The notes: generated from the sequence alone by a model not told the origin. Positions 35,289 through 44,008 are shown, numbered from the stretch's first letter. The stretch: 64,000 nt of DNA from Ezakiella coagulans (GCF_003096635.1 NZ_QEKV01000001.1:133534-197533), one strand, 5' to 3'. Numbers and translations are program-made.

Positions 35289-36873
35289 AGGGGATTTCCG
35301 TTTCAAACGGAATCAGCATTTCTAAAATAAAAAAGTCCTTGAAAGGGAAGAGGAAATCGAGGAAAAGAAAGGTGCGGGAATCGAGGTCGAAAAGAAGAGA
35401 AGTCTCGATGCTTTTGAAAGTGCAAAAAATCAAATTGAAAATATCAAGAGCGGTGTCGACGGAGATGAAAAAGAAATTTTCGAGGCACATCTTGAAATGC
35501 TCTCGGATCCTGAAGTTATAGGAACTGTCGAAAGCTATATCGACATGGACTTCACTGCGGAATATTCCGTTTTTCGTGCAAAAGAAGATCTCAAAAAAAT
35601 CTTTATCGATATGGAAGACGAGTATTTTAGAGCACGTGCAAACGATGTTGAAGACATAATGACAAGAGTTATAAAGAATTTACTCGGAAAAAAAGCTGAA
35701 GACATGAATGAGGAATACATTCTCGTTTCGGATGAGCTATATCCATCGGAAACACTTGAGATGGATTTCAGGAAAATCAAGGGAATCGCAACTCTTCGTG
35801 GTTCGAAAACTTCACACACGACGATTTTGGCGAACAACTTTAACATACCGGCACTGATAAGTCTCGACTGTGGAAATATTTATAGCCTTGACGGCAAGGT
35901 CGCAATTATAGATGCAGAATCCCAAGAACTCATTGTCGAGCCGGACGAAGATGTGCTGTCGAGTTACGAAAAAAAGATTGAAAAAGAAATGGAAAAGGCA
36001 AGAGAGCTGAAAGAATATATCTCGAAAAATGCCGTGACAAAGTCCGGGAAAAAGCTCAATGTGTTCGCAAACATCGGCTCCGAAATTGAAGCTGATGAAG
36101 CGAATAAAAACGGAGCGGAAGGAATCGGACTTTTTAGAAGTGAATTTTTGTATCTCGGAAGAAAAAATCCGCCGGATGAAGAAGAACAATATAGAGCATA
36201 TAAACTCGCAGTCGTCTCTATGAAAGACAGACCGGTCATTGTTCGTACAATGGACATCGGCGCCGACAAACAAGTTGATTATCTCGACCTTAAAAAAGAG
36301 GACAATCCGCAAATGGGGCTAAGGGGTATAAGACTCTCGCTTTCAGAAAGAGAACTTTTTAAAACTCAACTCAGAGCACTTTTGAGAGCGTCTTACTACG
36401 GAGACTTGCGTGTCATGCTTCCAATGGTCATCTCGCCGAAAGAAATTCTTGAAACCAGAGAAATAATCGACGAATGTCTTGAAGAACTGAAAAATGAAAA
36501 GAGACACTTTAAAGAATTTAAACTGGGCATCATGATCGAAACCCCGGCTGCTGCAATCATCGCTGATGAACTGGGGAAATATGTAGACTTCTTCTCAATC
36601 GGCACAAACGACCTCGTGAGCTACACCCTCGCAATCGACCGTACAAATAACGAAATCGCACACATGCGTGACGACTACCACCCTGCAATCAAACGCCTCA
36701 TCGAACTCACCGTCGCAGGTGCAAAAAAGAACGACATCGAAGTCGGCATCTGTGGTGCAATGGGCGCCGACCCGAAAATGCTCGACTTTTATCTGGACAT
36801 AGGACTGGATGAGGTGAGTGTGTCGATGAACAAGATACTGGAAACGAAGAGAAACGTTATTAATGCAGATTAG
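35276..36873 (+). CDS. ptsI: PTS enzyme I (PtsI), reading frame split by a -1 shift at a slippery heptamer
   Basis: Enzyme I starts the PTS chain by taking phosphate from PEP and passing it to HPr. The N-terminus (MQKIKGISVSNGISISKIKK) is read from ATG 35276, with AGGAG upstream. From 35335 the coding frame is the -1 frame, giving VLEREEEIEEKKG and then all of the remaining enzyme: phosphohistidine in RGSKTSHTTI (His codon 35815-35817), GLFRSEFLYLG, MLPMVISPKEI, SIGTNDLVSYTLAIDR, and the ICGAMGADP cysteine loop. The shift falls at A AAA AAG (35329-35335). Joined length is about 532 residues, against a usual 570. It is either a true -1 frameshift site or a one-base loss from a 7-A run. The zero frame ends at 35521. 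Confidence 0.85.
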
Positions 36874-36880
36874 TTTTTTA

Positions 36881-37005
36881 TTTGCGTGCTATTTTGCGAT
36901 AAACGGTTGATTCCGTGTTTTCGTCGTTGCGACATATTTATCAATATGCCTCACTCCAAAAACACTCCATACAACCGTTTCTCATCAAAATATCATCGCA
37001 AATTG
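36881..37005. repeat. R1 imperfect palindromic repeat, copy a
   Basis: Family R1 is a roughly 120 bp imperfect inverted repeat with TTTGCG and CGCAAA ends. Inner arms here are AAACGGTTG with CAACCGTTT and GTGTTTT with AAAACAC, around a short central stem. Copies a, c, d and e share most of their length. No coding potential is apparent. Confidence 0.8.
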
Positions 37006-37015
37006 CTAGAGAGTA

Positions 37016-37108
37016 TTTGCGGGCCTTTTCGCGATAAACACACTAAAATAAGCGTCGGGATGTGACCCGACGCTACAAACGTTTCTCATCGAAAATTCCT
37101 CGCAAATT
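37016..37108. repeat. R1 repeat, copy b (variant with an inserted hairpin)
   Basis: The TTTGCG end and the CGTTTCTCATCGAAAATTCC right arm match family R1, but the centre is replaced by a perfect hairpin GCGTCGGG, ATGTGA loop, CCCGACGC (about 37052-37073). The same hairpin recurs at 37690 and, inverted, at 44086-44107. Confidence 0.75.
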
Positions 37109-37124
37109 GTGACGTTATACATTT

Positions 37125-37151
37125 GAACTGGCAACCGCCGGTTCTTTTTTT
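37125..37151 (+). terminator. Repeat-associated terminator (ACCGG type), copy 1
   Basis: GAACTGGC (37125-37132), loop AACC, GCCGGTTC (37137-37144), then seven T. It lies about 250 bp after ptsI, downstream of two R1 copies. The same hairpin type recurs at 42172, 42350, 44009 and 44216. Confidence 0.8.
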
Positions 37152-37180
37152 GCGTATTTGAAATTTTGTATATATTTTAG

Positions 37181-37257
37181 AATTGTATATGCCTGTGTTC
37201 GCATCTGTAACGGCGGGTTCTATGAATCCCGCCGCCATATATGTCGTTCGTACAATT
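37181..37257. repeat. R2 hairpin repeat, copy a
   Basis: R2 is about 75 bp with AATTGTA and TACAATT ends. A conserved left flank (GTATATGC..TGTG.CGCATC.GTAAC) and right flank (GCCATATATGTCGTTCGTAC) enclose a variable-stem hairpin, here GGCGGG (37212-37217) with CCCGCC (37228-37233). Further incomplete copies lie at 37352-37400 (GGCGGG/CCCGCC) and near 42700-42735. Confidence 0.75.
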
Positions 37258-37488
37258 TACAACCCCACCAACAACGTTGTGCCTATACAATATATATCCG
37301 AAACCAATACCCCTTTATCATATTCAACCCCACCCATCATTGTGTGTCTTCCAGAACGTAACGGCGGGTTACATCCCGCCGCCCATTTTTGTGTATGTGG
37401 AATATGTATCATTACCAACAACGGTGTGTTCATAAAATATCTTCACAAAAAAACCACATTCACATTCATAAAATTATATTGCTTTTAC

Positions 37489-37561
37489 AATTGTATATGT
37501 ATGTGTACGCATCCGTAACGGCGCATTACATTGCGCCGCCATATATGTCGTTTATGTAATT
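37489..37561. repeat. R2 hairpin repeat, copy c (stem GGCGCA/TGCGCC)
   Basis: Same flanks as copy a, but the stem is GGCGCA (37520-37525) with TGCGCC (37532-37537): both sides have changed so that pairing is kept. Confidence 0.75.
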
Positions 37562-37580
37562 TACACCCCCACAAACCCCG

Positions 37581-37684
37581 CTGTGTCTATAAAATATCTT
37601 TACCATTCCTCACACATATTTGCGGCGATACACCTTTTTATCTCATCTCACGACGAAATCAAAGATTTCTGTTCGATGGATAAA
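37581..37684. repeat. R3 repeat, copy a
   Basis: About 104 bp, nearly identical to 42521-42623. It contains the GGCGATACACC segment, a GAAATC/GATTTC mini hairpin, and ends GATGGATAAA. It is followed by the GCGTCGGG hairpin at 37690. Confidence 0.75.
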
Positions 37685-37780
37685 CTTATGCGTCGGGATG
37701 TGACCCGACGCTACTGACGGCGTATGCATGTTTATACATAAATTATCACCTTCACATTCATAAAATTATATTGCTTTTAG

Positions 37781-37857
37781 AATTGTATATGCATGTGTTC
37801 GCATCCGTAACGGCAGGCACTGTGTGTCCTGCCGCCATATATGTCGTTCGTACAATT
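37781..37857. repeat. R2 hairpin repeat, copy d (stem GGCAGG/CCTGCC)
   Basis: AATTGTA and TACAATT ends and conserved flanks. The stem is GGCAGG (37812-37817) with CCTGCC (37828-37833), a third compensated version. The 130 bp that follow (37858-37986) are AT and C rich with nothing recognised. Confidence 0.75.
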
Positions 37858-37986
37858 TACACCCCCACCAACAACTCTGCCCTAAAACAACATCTATTTC
37901 AAACCTAAACCGTCTATCAAAATCTTATCTCTTTTTCTCCCATTATTTTCACCTTTCCCATTTTCTAAAACTTATCTCCGCCGTCA

Positions 37987-38108
37987 TTTGCGATGATAAT
38001 TTGATGAGAAACGGTTGTATGACGTGTTTTTGGAGTGAGACGTACTGGCAAGTACGTCGCAGCGACGAAAACACAGAATAAACCGTTTATCGCAAATTAG
38101 CACGCAAA
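37987..38108. repeat. R1 repeat, copy c (inverted orientation)
   Basis: This is the reverse complement of copies a and e: GAGAAACGGTTG on the left, TAAACCGTTTATCGCAAATT on the right, centre GACGTAC..GTACGTC. It ends 22 bp before the gdpP promoter. Confidence 0.78.
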
Positions 38109-38129
38109 TAAAACCCCTTATCATTCAAG

Positions 38130-38158
38130 TTGAATAGATAAAGTATTTGTTGTATAAT
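38130..38158 (+). promoter_or_regulatory. Predicted promoter of gdpP-rplI-dnaB
   Basis: TTGAAT (38130-38135), 17 bp, TATAAT (38153-38158), 37 bp before gdpP. Confidence 0.7.
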
Positions 38159-38195
38159 AATCATATATGGATTTTATACTCTTTAAGGAGGCTAT

Positions 38196-40184
38196 ATGAA
38201 AGATTTTTTATTAGCTTTAAGAAATTGGATATTGAGATATTTTAAAACCACATATCCGTATGTGATTTTAATGATAATAGTTCTGATTCCGGCATTTATT
38301 TATCAGCCTATTTTCGGAGGACTCGCTCTTTTGGCTCTCGCTTATTTGATTTCACGTGATGTGAATTTGCACGAGGAGAGAGTTGAAGAAGAAACCACTT
38401 CGGAAAGACGTGAAGAAGAGGAACTCAAAAGTGTAACCGCTCATGCGATTTTTAATATGCCATATCCGATGGCTATGCTCAATTCAAACGGCGTGATTAC
38501 ATGGCAAAATGAACCATTTTCAAAAATTTTAGGCGAGATTCCGAGAAATGCAAAGATAAATGAAATGATTCCGGCAATAAATATTTCCGAATTTGAGAAG
38601 GAGCAGGACGATTTCACTTTCACATTCAAAGACAGGATGTACAAGGGCTACACCGACAAGATTTTAAGAAATGGTGAAGTCGAAAGATATGTCCTATATA
38701 TGTCGGATATAACTGAGTATAATAATCTAAAAAAACTGTACACAAAGGAAGGCCTTGTTGCTCTTTATCTTTTCGTGGATAATCTCGATGAAGTCAAAGG
38801 CCTGGGCGACGAGTCATATCGTGCGAAAATACAATCCGTAATAGACACCGGTATCACGAATTATTTCAGTGAACACAACGGCTTTGTGAGAAAGTATGAA
38901 CCGGATAAATTTTTAATCGGACTTGATCGTGAGAATTTCAATAAAATAAAAAATAAAAAGTTTGACATTCTAGATAAGGTAAGAGAGATTGAAGTCGGAA
39001 ATACTATTCCGGTTACCCTTTCAATTGGAGTGTCGGACATAGGAGAGACACCTCTTCAAAAATATGGCAAGGCCAGAAGTGCACTTGACATCGCTCTTGG
39101 ACGCGGTGGCGACCAAGCTGTTGTGGTTCTTGAAAACGGATATGATTACTTCGGTGGCAAGACAAAAGCGGTTCAAAAGCGAACAAAAGTCAAGGCAAGA
39201 GTTATCGGCTATGCTCTAAAGGAACTTATAAAAGAGGCAAATAATATCTATATTTCCGGCCATAAAAATCCGGACATGGATGCAATCGGAAGTGCTGTCG
39301 GAATGATGGCTGTCGTTCAACTTATGGGAAAAAGTGCTTCCCTCATACTTGGAAATGATACGGTTGCAATTTCAAATATACTCGATTTGATGAAAGAAGA
39401 GTCGCCGGATATTTATAAATCAATTGTGACACCCGAGGAAGCTCTGAAAAATTATAAAAAGGGCGATCTTCTTATCTTGACCGACCATCACAAGCCGAGT
39501 CTAAGCCCGAGCATGGAACTTTCTGAAACGGCTGATAATGTTGTTGTTATCGATCACCACAGAAGGGCTGATGAATTTATAAAAAATCCATCACTTACCT
39601 ATCTCGAACCGCACGCGTCCAGTGCGAGTGAACTCGTAAGTGAAATTCTTCAATATATAATAGAAGATAAAAAATTATCTCACTTCGAATCGAGTGCACT
39701 CATGGCGGGGATAATGCTCGACACGAAAAACTTCACCGTGCAAACCGGCATAAGAACATTTGAAGCGGCAGGACTTCTTGTTAGAATGGGTGCTGACCCT
39801 GAAGAAGTAAAATTGCTCTTTAGAGATGACTACAACACATTTATAAATAAAGCAAAAGCAATTGAAACAACGGAAATATACGATCAAAAATATGCGATTG
39901 CAACCGTAGGAAATTCACCTAGTGCAATCCTTACGGCGGCACAAGTTGCGGACGACCTATTGACAATTGACGGGGTCAAGGCAAGTTTTGTATTGGCCAA
40001 TATTGGAGAAAATGAAACACACTTGAGTGCAAGAAGCATCGGAGATATAAACGTACAACTCATTGCAGAATCACTTGGCGGCGGTGGTCACCTTGCACAA
40101 GCGGGGGCAAGACTCGCACTTGATTTGGAAAAGTCGAAGGAAAGCCTGAAAAATGCAATTGACAATTATGAAAAGGAGAATTAA
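38196..40184 (+). CDS. gdpP: Cyclic-di-AMP phosphodiesterase GdpP
   Basis: The 662-residue membrane-anchored enzyme hydrolyses c-di-AMP to pApA. It has two N-terminal helices (about 18-55), a PAS-like domain (about 85-170), a degenerate GGDEF domain (about 180-305, without the GGDEF motif), then the DHH domain with SGHKNPDMDAIGSAVG, LTDHHKP, VIDHHRR and MLDTKNF. The C-terminal DHHA1 domain has GGGGHLAQAGA. All metal-binding DHH motifs are intact. AAGGAGG precedes the ATG. The gene is directly followed by rplI and dnaB, an order found widely in Firmicutes. Confidence 0.95.
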   Translation: MKDFLLALRNWILRYFKTTYPYVILMIIVLIPAFIYQPIFGGLALLALAYLISRDVNLHEERVEEETTSERREEEELKSVTAHAIFNMPYPMAMLNSNGVITWQNEPFSKILGEIPRNAKINEMIPAINISEFEKEQDDFTFTFKDRMYKGYTDKILRNGEVERYVLYMSDITEYNNLKKLYTKEGLVALYLFVDNLDEVKGLGDESYRAKIQSVIDTGITNYFSEHNGFVRKYEPDKFLIGLDRENFNKIKNKKFDILDKVREIEVGNTIPVTLSIGVSDIGETPLQKYGKARSALDIALGRGGDQAVVVLENGYDYFGGKTKAVQKRTKVKARVIGYALKELIKEANNIYISGHKNPDMDAIGSAVGMMAVVQLMGKSASLILGNDTVAISNILDLMKEESPDIYKSIVTPEEALKNYKKGDLLILTDHHKPSLSPSMELSETADNVVVIDHHRRADEFIKNPSLTYLEPHASSASELVSEILQYIIEDKKLSHFESSALMAGIMLDTKNFTVQTGIRTFEAAGLLVRMGADPEEVKLLFRDDYNTFINKAKAIETTEIYDQKYAIATVGNSPSAILTAAQVADDLLTIDGVKASFVLANIGENETHLSARSIGDINVQLIAESLGGGGHLAQAGARLALDLEKSKESLKNAIDNYEKEN

Positions 40185-40628
40185 GTGAAAGTTATATTAT
40201 TAGAAGACGTTAAAAATGTTGGCAAAAAGGGAGAAATAAAAGAAGTAAAACCGGGTTTTGCAAGAAATTCACTTCTCCCGAAAAATTTAGCAATAGAAGC
40301 AAGCAAAGAAAATATGAAAGAATGGGAAGAAGAACAAAAACGTTTGAAAGAACTTGACGAACAAAACACATTGGAAGCGGAAGAAATGAAGAAAAATCTT
40401 GAAAAAGAAGTCATAAAACTCCACTTTAAAGGTGGTTCGACGGGCAAACTTTTCGGTTCTGTAACAAATATCGACATTGCAAACAAAATCAGTGAAGAAA
40501 AAGGCATTGAAATCGATAAAAGAAAAATTGACTTGAAAAAAGCAATCAAAGAAGCCGGAATATATGACGTAAAAATCAAACTATACGGCAGTGTTGAGGC
40601 AAATGTTAAAATAGAAGTGGTGGTCTAG
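40185..40628 (+). CDS. rplI: 50S ribosomal protein L9
   Basis: The 147-residue protein has the L9 start [18 protein letters not shown] with [15 protein letters not shown], a long central charged helix (about 42-78), and the C-terminal RNA-binding domain ([16 protein letters not shown]). It begins with GTG at 40185 immediately after the gdpP stop, with AAAGGAG upstream. It ends directly before dnaB. Confidence 0.97.
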   Translation: MKVILLEDVKNVGKKGEIKEVKPGFARNSLLPKNLAIEASKENMKEWEEEQKRLKELDEQNTLEAEEMKKNLEKEVIKLHFKGGSTGKLFGSVTNIDIANKISEEKGIEIDKRKIDLKKAIKEAGIYDVKIKLYGSVEANVKIEVVV

Positions 40629-42017
40629 ATGCAAACTGAGTTGACATTGCCGGCGTCACTTGACGCCGAAGTGACACTTCTCGGCAACATGATACAAGAT
40701 GCGAGAAGCGTCGACACAGCTCTTGAAATAGTTCGCTCATCCGATGAATTCTACTACAGTGCTCATCGGATTATTTTTGATGCAATGATTTCTCTAAACT
40801 CCAGAGGTCAGGGGATAAATCGTGTAAACCTTGTCGATTGCCTTATGACATCGGGCAATCTTGACAAAGCCGGTGGAGTTAATAACATTGTAAACATCGC
40901 AAACAACTATATTTCGGGTGATAACACAAAAGAAGTTGCAACACTGGTTCACAACAAATTTCTGTTCAGACGACTCTATGACGTTGCGACGGAAACACGT
41001 GCTGAAGCACTCAAAGCTGACACAGATATAAAATCCATCATAAGCGAAACAGAAGAAAGAATCCTAGACATCGGGCTTCACTCAATACAAAATGACCCGG
41101 AAAGAATAAACTTTATACTTAAAAACACAGCCGAAGAACTTGTGACACGCTCGAAACTAAAGGGGGGCATCTCCGGACTTTCAACCGGATTTGAAGACCT
41201 CGACGCAATGCTATCGGGCTTTCAAAAATCCGACCTCATACTTCTTGCAGCAAGACCTTCCATGGGTAAATCTGCAATCATGGTAAACTTTGCTGTTGCT
41301 GCGGCAAAAGAAGGAAAAACCGTTGTAATATTCTCACTCGAAATGAGCAAAGAGCAACTTGCAATGAGAATCTACTCACAACTAGCAAACATCGACCTCA
41401 CCAAACTCTTGAAAGGCGACCTCGACATGGACGACTGGAAAAGAATCAGCGTGAGTGCTAATGAATTCTCATCGAAAAATCTTTTCATCGACGACACATC
41501 CGGAGTCTCAATCACGGATATTCGTGCAAAACTAAGAAGACTTGCACTGCAACAGGATGGAATCGACCTCGTCTTAATCGACTACCTTCAACTCATGGAA
41601 GCCGGAGGAAAAATCGAGAATAGACAACAAGAAATTTCGAAAATATCAAGAGGATTAAAAGGACTTGCAAAAGAACTTAACATACCGCTCATCGCACTTT
41701 CACAGCTCTCCCGTGCACCGGAAATGAGAAGCGACCACCGACCGATCTTGTCGGACCTCAGAGAATCCGGAGCAATCGAACAGGACGCCGACGTTGTAAT
41801 GTTCCTCTATAGAGACGAATACTACAACAAAGACTCCGAAGATCGAGGCACCGGCGAAGTCATCATCGCAAAACATAGAAACGGACCGACAGGCAGCATC
41901 AAACTCGTCTACAAAGGCGAAAATACAAAATTCCTCGACATGAAAAACGTGCCGGGTGATGCACCGCCGGCGGAAGTGGAAGCGGAAGCTAAGGGAGAAA
42001 TCCCCGACTTCATCTAA
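40629..42017 (+). CDS. dnaB: Replicative DNA helicase DnaB
   Basis: The 462-residue hexameric helicase unwinds DNA at the replication fork. The N-terminal domain (PASLDAEVTLLGNMI) is followed by the RecA-like ATPase: Walker A AARPSMGKSA (near 209-218), VIFSLEMSKEQL, Walker B LVLIDYLQLM, the SQLSRAPE glutamine switch, and the arginine finger region KHRNGPTGSI. There is no intein. It begins immediately after the rplI stop. Confidence 0.97.
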   Translation: MQTELTLPASLDAEVTLLGNMIQDARSVDTALEIVRSSDEFYYSAHRIIFDAMISLNSRGQGINRVNLVDCLMTSGNLDKAGGVNNIVNIANNYISGDNTKEVATLVHNKFLFRRLYDVATETRAEALKADTDIKSIISETEERILDIGLHSIQNDPERINFILKNTAEELVTRSKLKGGISGLSTGFEDLDAMLSGFQKSDLILLAARPSMGKSAIMVNFAVAAAKEGKTVVIFSLEMSKEQLAMRIYSQLANIDLTKLLKGDLDMDDWKRISVSANEFSSKNLFIDDTSGVSITDIRAKLRRLALQQDGIDLVLIDYLQLMEAGGKIENRQQEISKISRGLKGLAKELNIPLIALSQLSRAPEMRSDHRPILSDLRESGAIEQDADVVMFLYRDEYYNKDSEDRGTGEVIIAKHRNGPTGSIKLVYKGENTKFLDMKNVPGDAPPAEVEAEAKGEIPDFI

Positions 42018-42018
42018 A

Positions 42019-42154
42019 TTTGCGGTCTAATTTGCGGTTATTTTCGCGATAAACGCTTGATTCAATATTTTCGTTGCTGCGACGTACTTTTCGGTACGTC
42101 TCACTCCTAAAATATTTCATCTAAGCGTTTCTCATCGAAAATTCCTCGCAAATT
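42019..42154. repeat. R1 repeat, copy d
   Basis: It starts 2 bp after the dnaB stop. TTTGCG and CGCAAATT ends; arms AAACGCTTG and AAGCGTTT; perfect central stem GACGTAC with GTACGTC. Confidence 0.8.
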
Positions 42155-42171
42155 ACGTTGTGTGTATGTGG

Positions 42172-42198
42172 GAACCGGTAAACACCGGTTCTTTTTTT
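42172..42198 (+). terminator. Repeat-associated terminator, copy 2 (serves dnaB)
   Basis: GAACCGGT (42172-42179), AAAC loop, ACCGGTTC (42184-42191), seven T. Confidence 0.85.
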
Positions 42199-42210
42199 GT
42201 TTGTGGTCTA

Positions 42211-42334
42211 TTTGCGGTCTATTTTGCGATAAACGGTTGATTCCGTGTTTTCGTCGTTGCGACATATTTATCAATATGCCTCACTCCAAAAACACTCTAT
42301 CTAACCGTTTCTCATCAAAATATCCTCGTAAATT
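42211..42334. repeat. R1 repeat, copy e
   Basis: This copy is nearly identical to copy a: arms AAACGGTTG and AACCGTTT, centre CATATTTATCAATATG. Its right end reads CGTAAATT instead of CGCAAATT. Confidence 0.8.
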
Positions 42335-42349
42335 GTGGTGCTTATGTGG

Positions 42350-42375
42350 GAGCCGGTAAATGCCGGTTCTTTTTT
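42350..42375 (+). terminator. Repeat-associated terminator, copy 3
   Basis: GAGCCGG (42350-42356) pairs with CCGGTTC (42363-42369) with one wobble, then six T. It lies only 150 bp after the previous terminator, with no gene between. Confidence 0.75.
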
Positions 42376-42403
42376 GGTATTTTAAATTATGGATATACTC
42401 TTT

Positions 42404-42490
42404 AATTGTATATGTATGTGTACGCATCTGTGGCGGGATGGCATACGTTGTGACGATAGGAACAACGATGTCCTCCCGCTATTATTATGC
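42404..42490. repeat. R2-like repeat, copy e, with a longer hairpin
   Basis: The left flank AATTGTATATGTATGTG.. matches R2. The hairpin is longer: GCGGGA with TCCCGC outside and CGTTGT with ACAACG inside. Copy f (44248) has CGTTAC with GTAACG at the inner position. Confidence 0.7.
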
Positions 42491-42520
42491 AAAAAAATAG
42501 TTATATCCACTAACAACGTT

Positions 42521-42623
42521 GTGCTTATAAAATATCTTCACCATTCCTCACACCTGTTGGCGGCGATACACCTTTTTATCTCATCTCACGACGAAATCAA
42601 AGATTTCTGTTCGATGGATAAAA
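42521..42623. repeat. R3 repeat, copy b
   Basis: Near-identical to 37581-37684, including the 3' end GATTTCTGTTCGATGGATAA. The 210 bp after it (to the ribosome site at 42839) hold a partial R2 flank and nothing else recognised. Confidence 0.75.
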
Positions 42624-42854
42624 AAACTGGTCGCCGCTACGTACGGCGTGTGCGTGTCTATACATAAATAATTATATTCCCATTCATAAAATTTTATTAC
42701 TTTTATAATTTTATATGCATTTGTACGCATCCATACCCTCCACCCCCTCTCTCAAAAAATTTTCAAATAAAATCCTAAAAAGACCTTTCTCAGGATATAT
42801 ATCTATGTAAGGGGTGAAAGCCAATTACAAATCCAAAAGAAAGGAGGGGATAAA

Positions 42855-43049
42855 ATGATTAAACTTACCATCGAACAAAAAGAAATGATTGACGGAAAGG
42901 AAAAGAAGAAATCTCGTACATTCCAAAACATTTCAAACGGTGCAACAAACGAAAACCTACTCAAAGCGGGACAAGCTGTTGCAAAACTCATGAAGGGTGA
43001 CAACTCCGACGTCATAAAAGTTGAATTCACAAGCCTTGTGAACGCTTAA
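42855..43049 (+). CDS. Small DUF1659-like protein
   Basis: The 64-residue protein (MIKLTIEQKEMIDGKEKKKS, ending VIKVEFTSLVNA) resembles the DUF1659 family of short proteins of unknown function. It has no signal peptide or membrane helix. A very strong ribosome site, AAAGGAGGGG (42839-42848), suggests high expression. The next gene is a DUF2922-like small protein, and these two families commonly sit together in Firmicutes (from memory, not checked). Function unknown. Confidence 0.75.
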   Translation: MIKLTIEQKEMIDGKEKKKSRTFQNISNGATNENLLKAGQAVAKLMKGDNSDVIKVEFTSLVNA

Positions 43050-43102
43050 TGACCGAAAGTGACAAACCCTAAAACAAAAATTACCGGAAAGGAGGTGATA
43101 AA

Positions 43103-43324
43103 ATGAAAAGACTTCAAATGACATTCAAAAATGCTGACAGCGACAGAAAATCTGTAAGCATCGCAAACATGAAAGAAGACATTTCCGCTGAAAATGTAAA
43201 AGAAGCATCAAAGGAAATCATTGAAACAGGCGTCTTCACAGTAAAAGACAAACCGTTCACAAAACTTTCAAAAGCAGAAGTAATCGAAACAACAAAAACT
43301 ATACTTGTTGAAGAACAAAACTAA
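43103..43324 (+). CDS. Small DUF2922-like protein
   Basis: The 73-residue protein (MKRLQMTFKNADSDRKSVSI, then SAENVKEASKEIIETGVF) fits the DUF2922 pattern: a beta strand, a short helix, then a conserved ending with a C-terminal strand. Unknown function, cytoplasmic by sequence. AAAGGAGGTG precedes the ATG. It forms a two-gene unit with the DUF1659-like gene and ends at a terminator. Confidence 0.72.
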   Translation: MKRLQMTFKNADSDRKSVSIANMKEDISAENVKEASKEIIETGVFTVKDKPFTKLSKAEVIETTKTILVEEQN

Positions 43325-43334
43325 AAATAAAAAC

Positions 43335-43373
43335 TCGCCGTGCCATCTGACCTTCGTGACACGGCGAATTTTT
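43335..43373 (+). terminator. Terminator of the DUF1659/DUF2922 pair
   Basis: TCGCCGTG (43335-43342) and CACGGCGA (43360-43367), then ATTTTTATT. It lies 10 bp after the stop. Confidence 0.88.
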
Positions 43374-43396
43374 ATTAAAAAATATTTAAAAAACTA

Positions 43397-43425
43397 TTGC
43401 GAAATCTAAATGCGTATGATATAAT
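43397..43425 (+). promoter_or_regulatory. Predicted promoter of the sigma-like gene
   Basis: TTGCGA (43397-43402), 17 bp, TATAAT (43420-43425) with extended TG at 43417-43418. Confidence 0.7.
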
Positions 43426-43503
43426 TATATTTGAAATAGAATAGCAAAACCGGAAAACCTTTGCCACATGCATAATTTCAAATAAAAAATAAGGAGAAGA
43501 CAA

Positions 43504-43980
43504 ATGATTTTTGAAACCGATGAACAAATAATCAACCAATTTATGCCGTTAATAATTTCAAATATCAAGCTTTATGCAAACTACCCTCATCTCTATGAGG
43601 ACTTGATTGAAGACGGCAAAGAAGAAATACTTCGTGCACTGAAAGAATTCGATGAAGAAGACGGAGCAAAACTCCCTTGGTTCTTGAAAGTGCGACTCAG
43701 AACATTTTTCAGAAACAAACAAAAATACGAAAAAAGAAGAATGCACGGCGACGTCGACATCGAACCGTGCGGCTACGACCCATATGTCGAGAAAGAACAA
43801 AAAATTCTCGTCGAACAACTCTTGAAAACTCTCGATAATGACGAGCGGGAAATAATCGAACTCTTTTATTTCTCCGAAAAAACCGCAAAACAAATCTCGG
43901 AAATTAAATCCATCTCGCAAACTCGTGTCTTTTACTTGAAAACAAGAGCAATCGACAAAATGCGTAACGGAATAATATGA
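43504..43980 (+). CDS. Small sigma-70-family-like transcription factor
   Basis: The 158-residue protein has a region-2-like N-terminal part (YANYPHLYEDLIEDGKEEIL, LPWFLKVRLRTFFRNKQKYEKRR) and a C-terminal helix-turn-helix like sigma region 4 (LDNDEREIIELFYFSEKTAK, then KSISQTRVFYLKTRAID). This is the layout of small alternative sigma factors. No anti-sigma gene is adjacent, and its neighbours are the two small DUF proteins. Its targets are unknown. AAGGAGA precedes the ATG. Confidence 0.78.
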   Translation: MIFETDEQIINQFMPLIISNIKLYANYPHLYEDLIEDGKEEILRALKEFDEEDGAKLPWFLKVRLRTFFRNKQKYEKRRMHGDVDIEPCGYDPYVEKEQKILVEQLLKTLDNDEREIIELFYFSEKTAKQISEIKSISQTRVFYLKTRAIDKMRNGII

Positions 43981-44008
43981 ACAATCACATTCTTTTTCCA
44001 TGATATCT

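Noticed and set aside
37158-37518. Short plus-strand reading frames in the repeat tract after ptsI (also 42162-42667)
   Set aside because: They are made of R1/R2/R3 repeat sequence, read Cys/His-rich nonsense, and lack ribosome sites.
36881-37860. CRISPR array
   Set aside because: The repeats differ in length and family, are unevenly spaced, have no constant-length spacers, and no cas genes are near.
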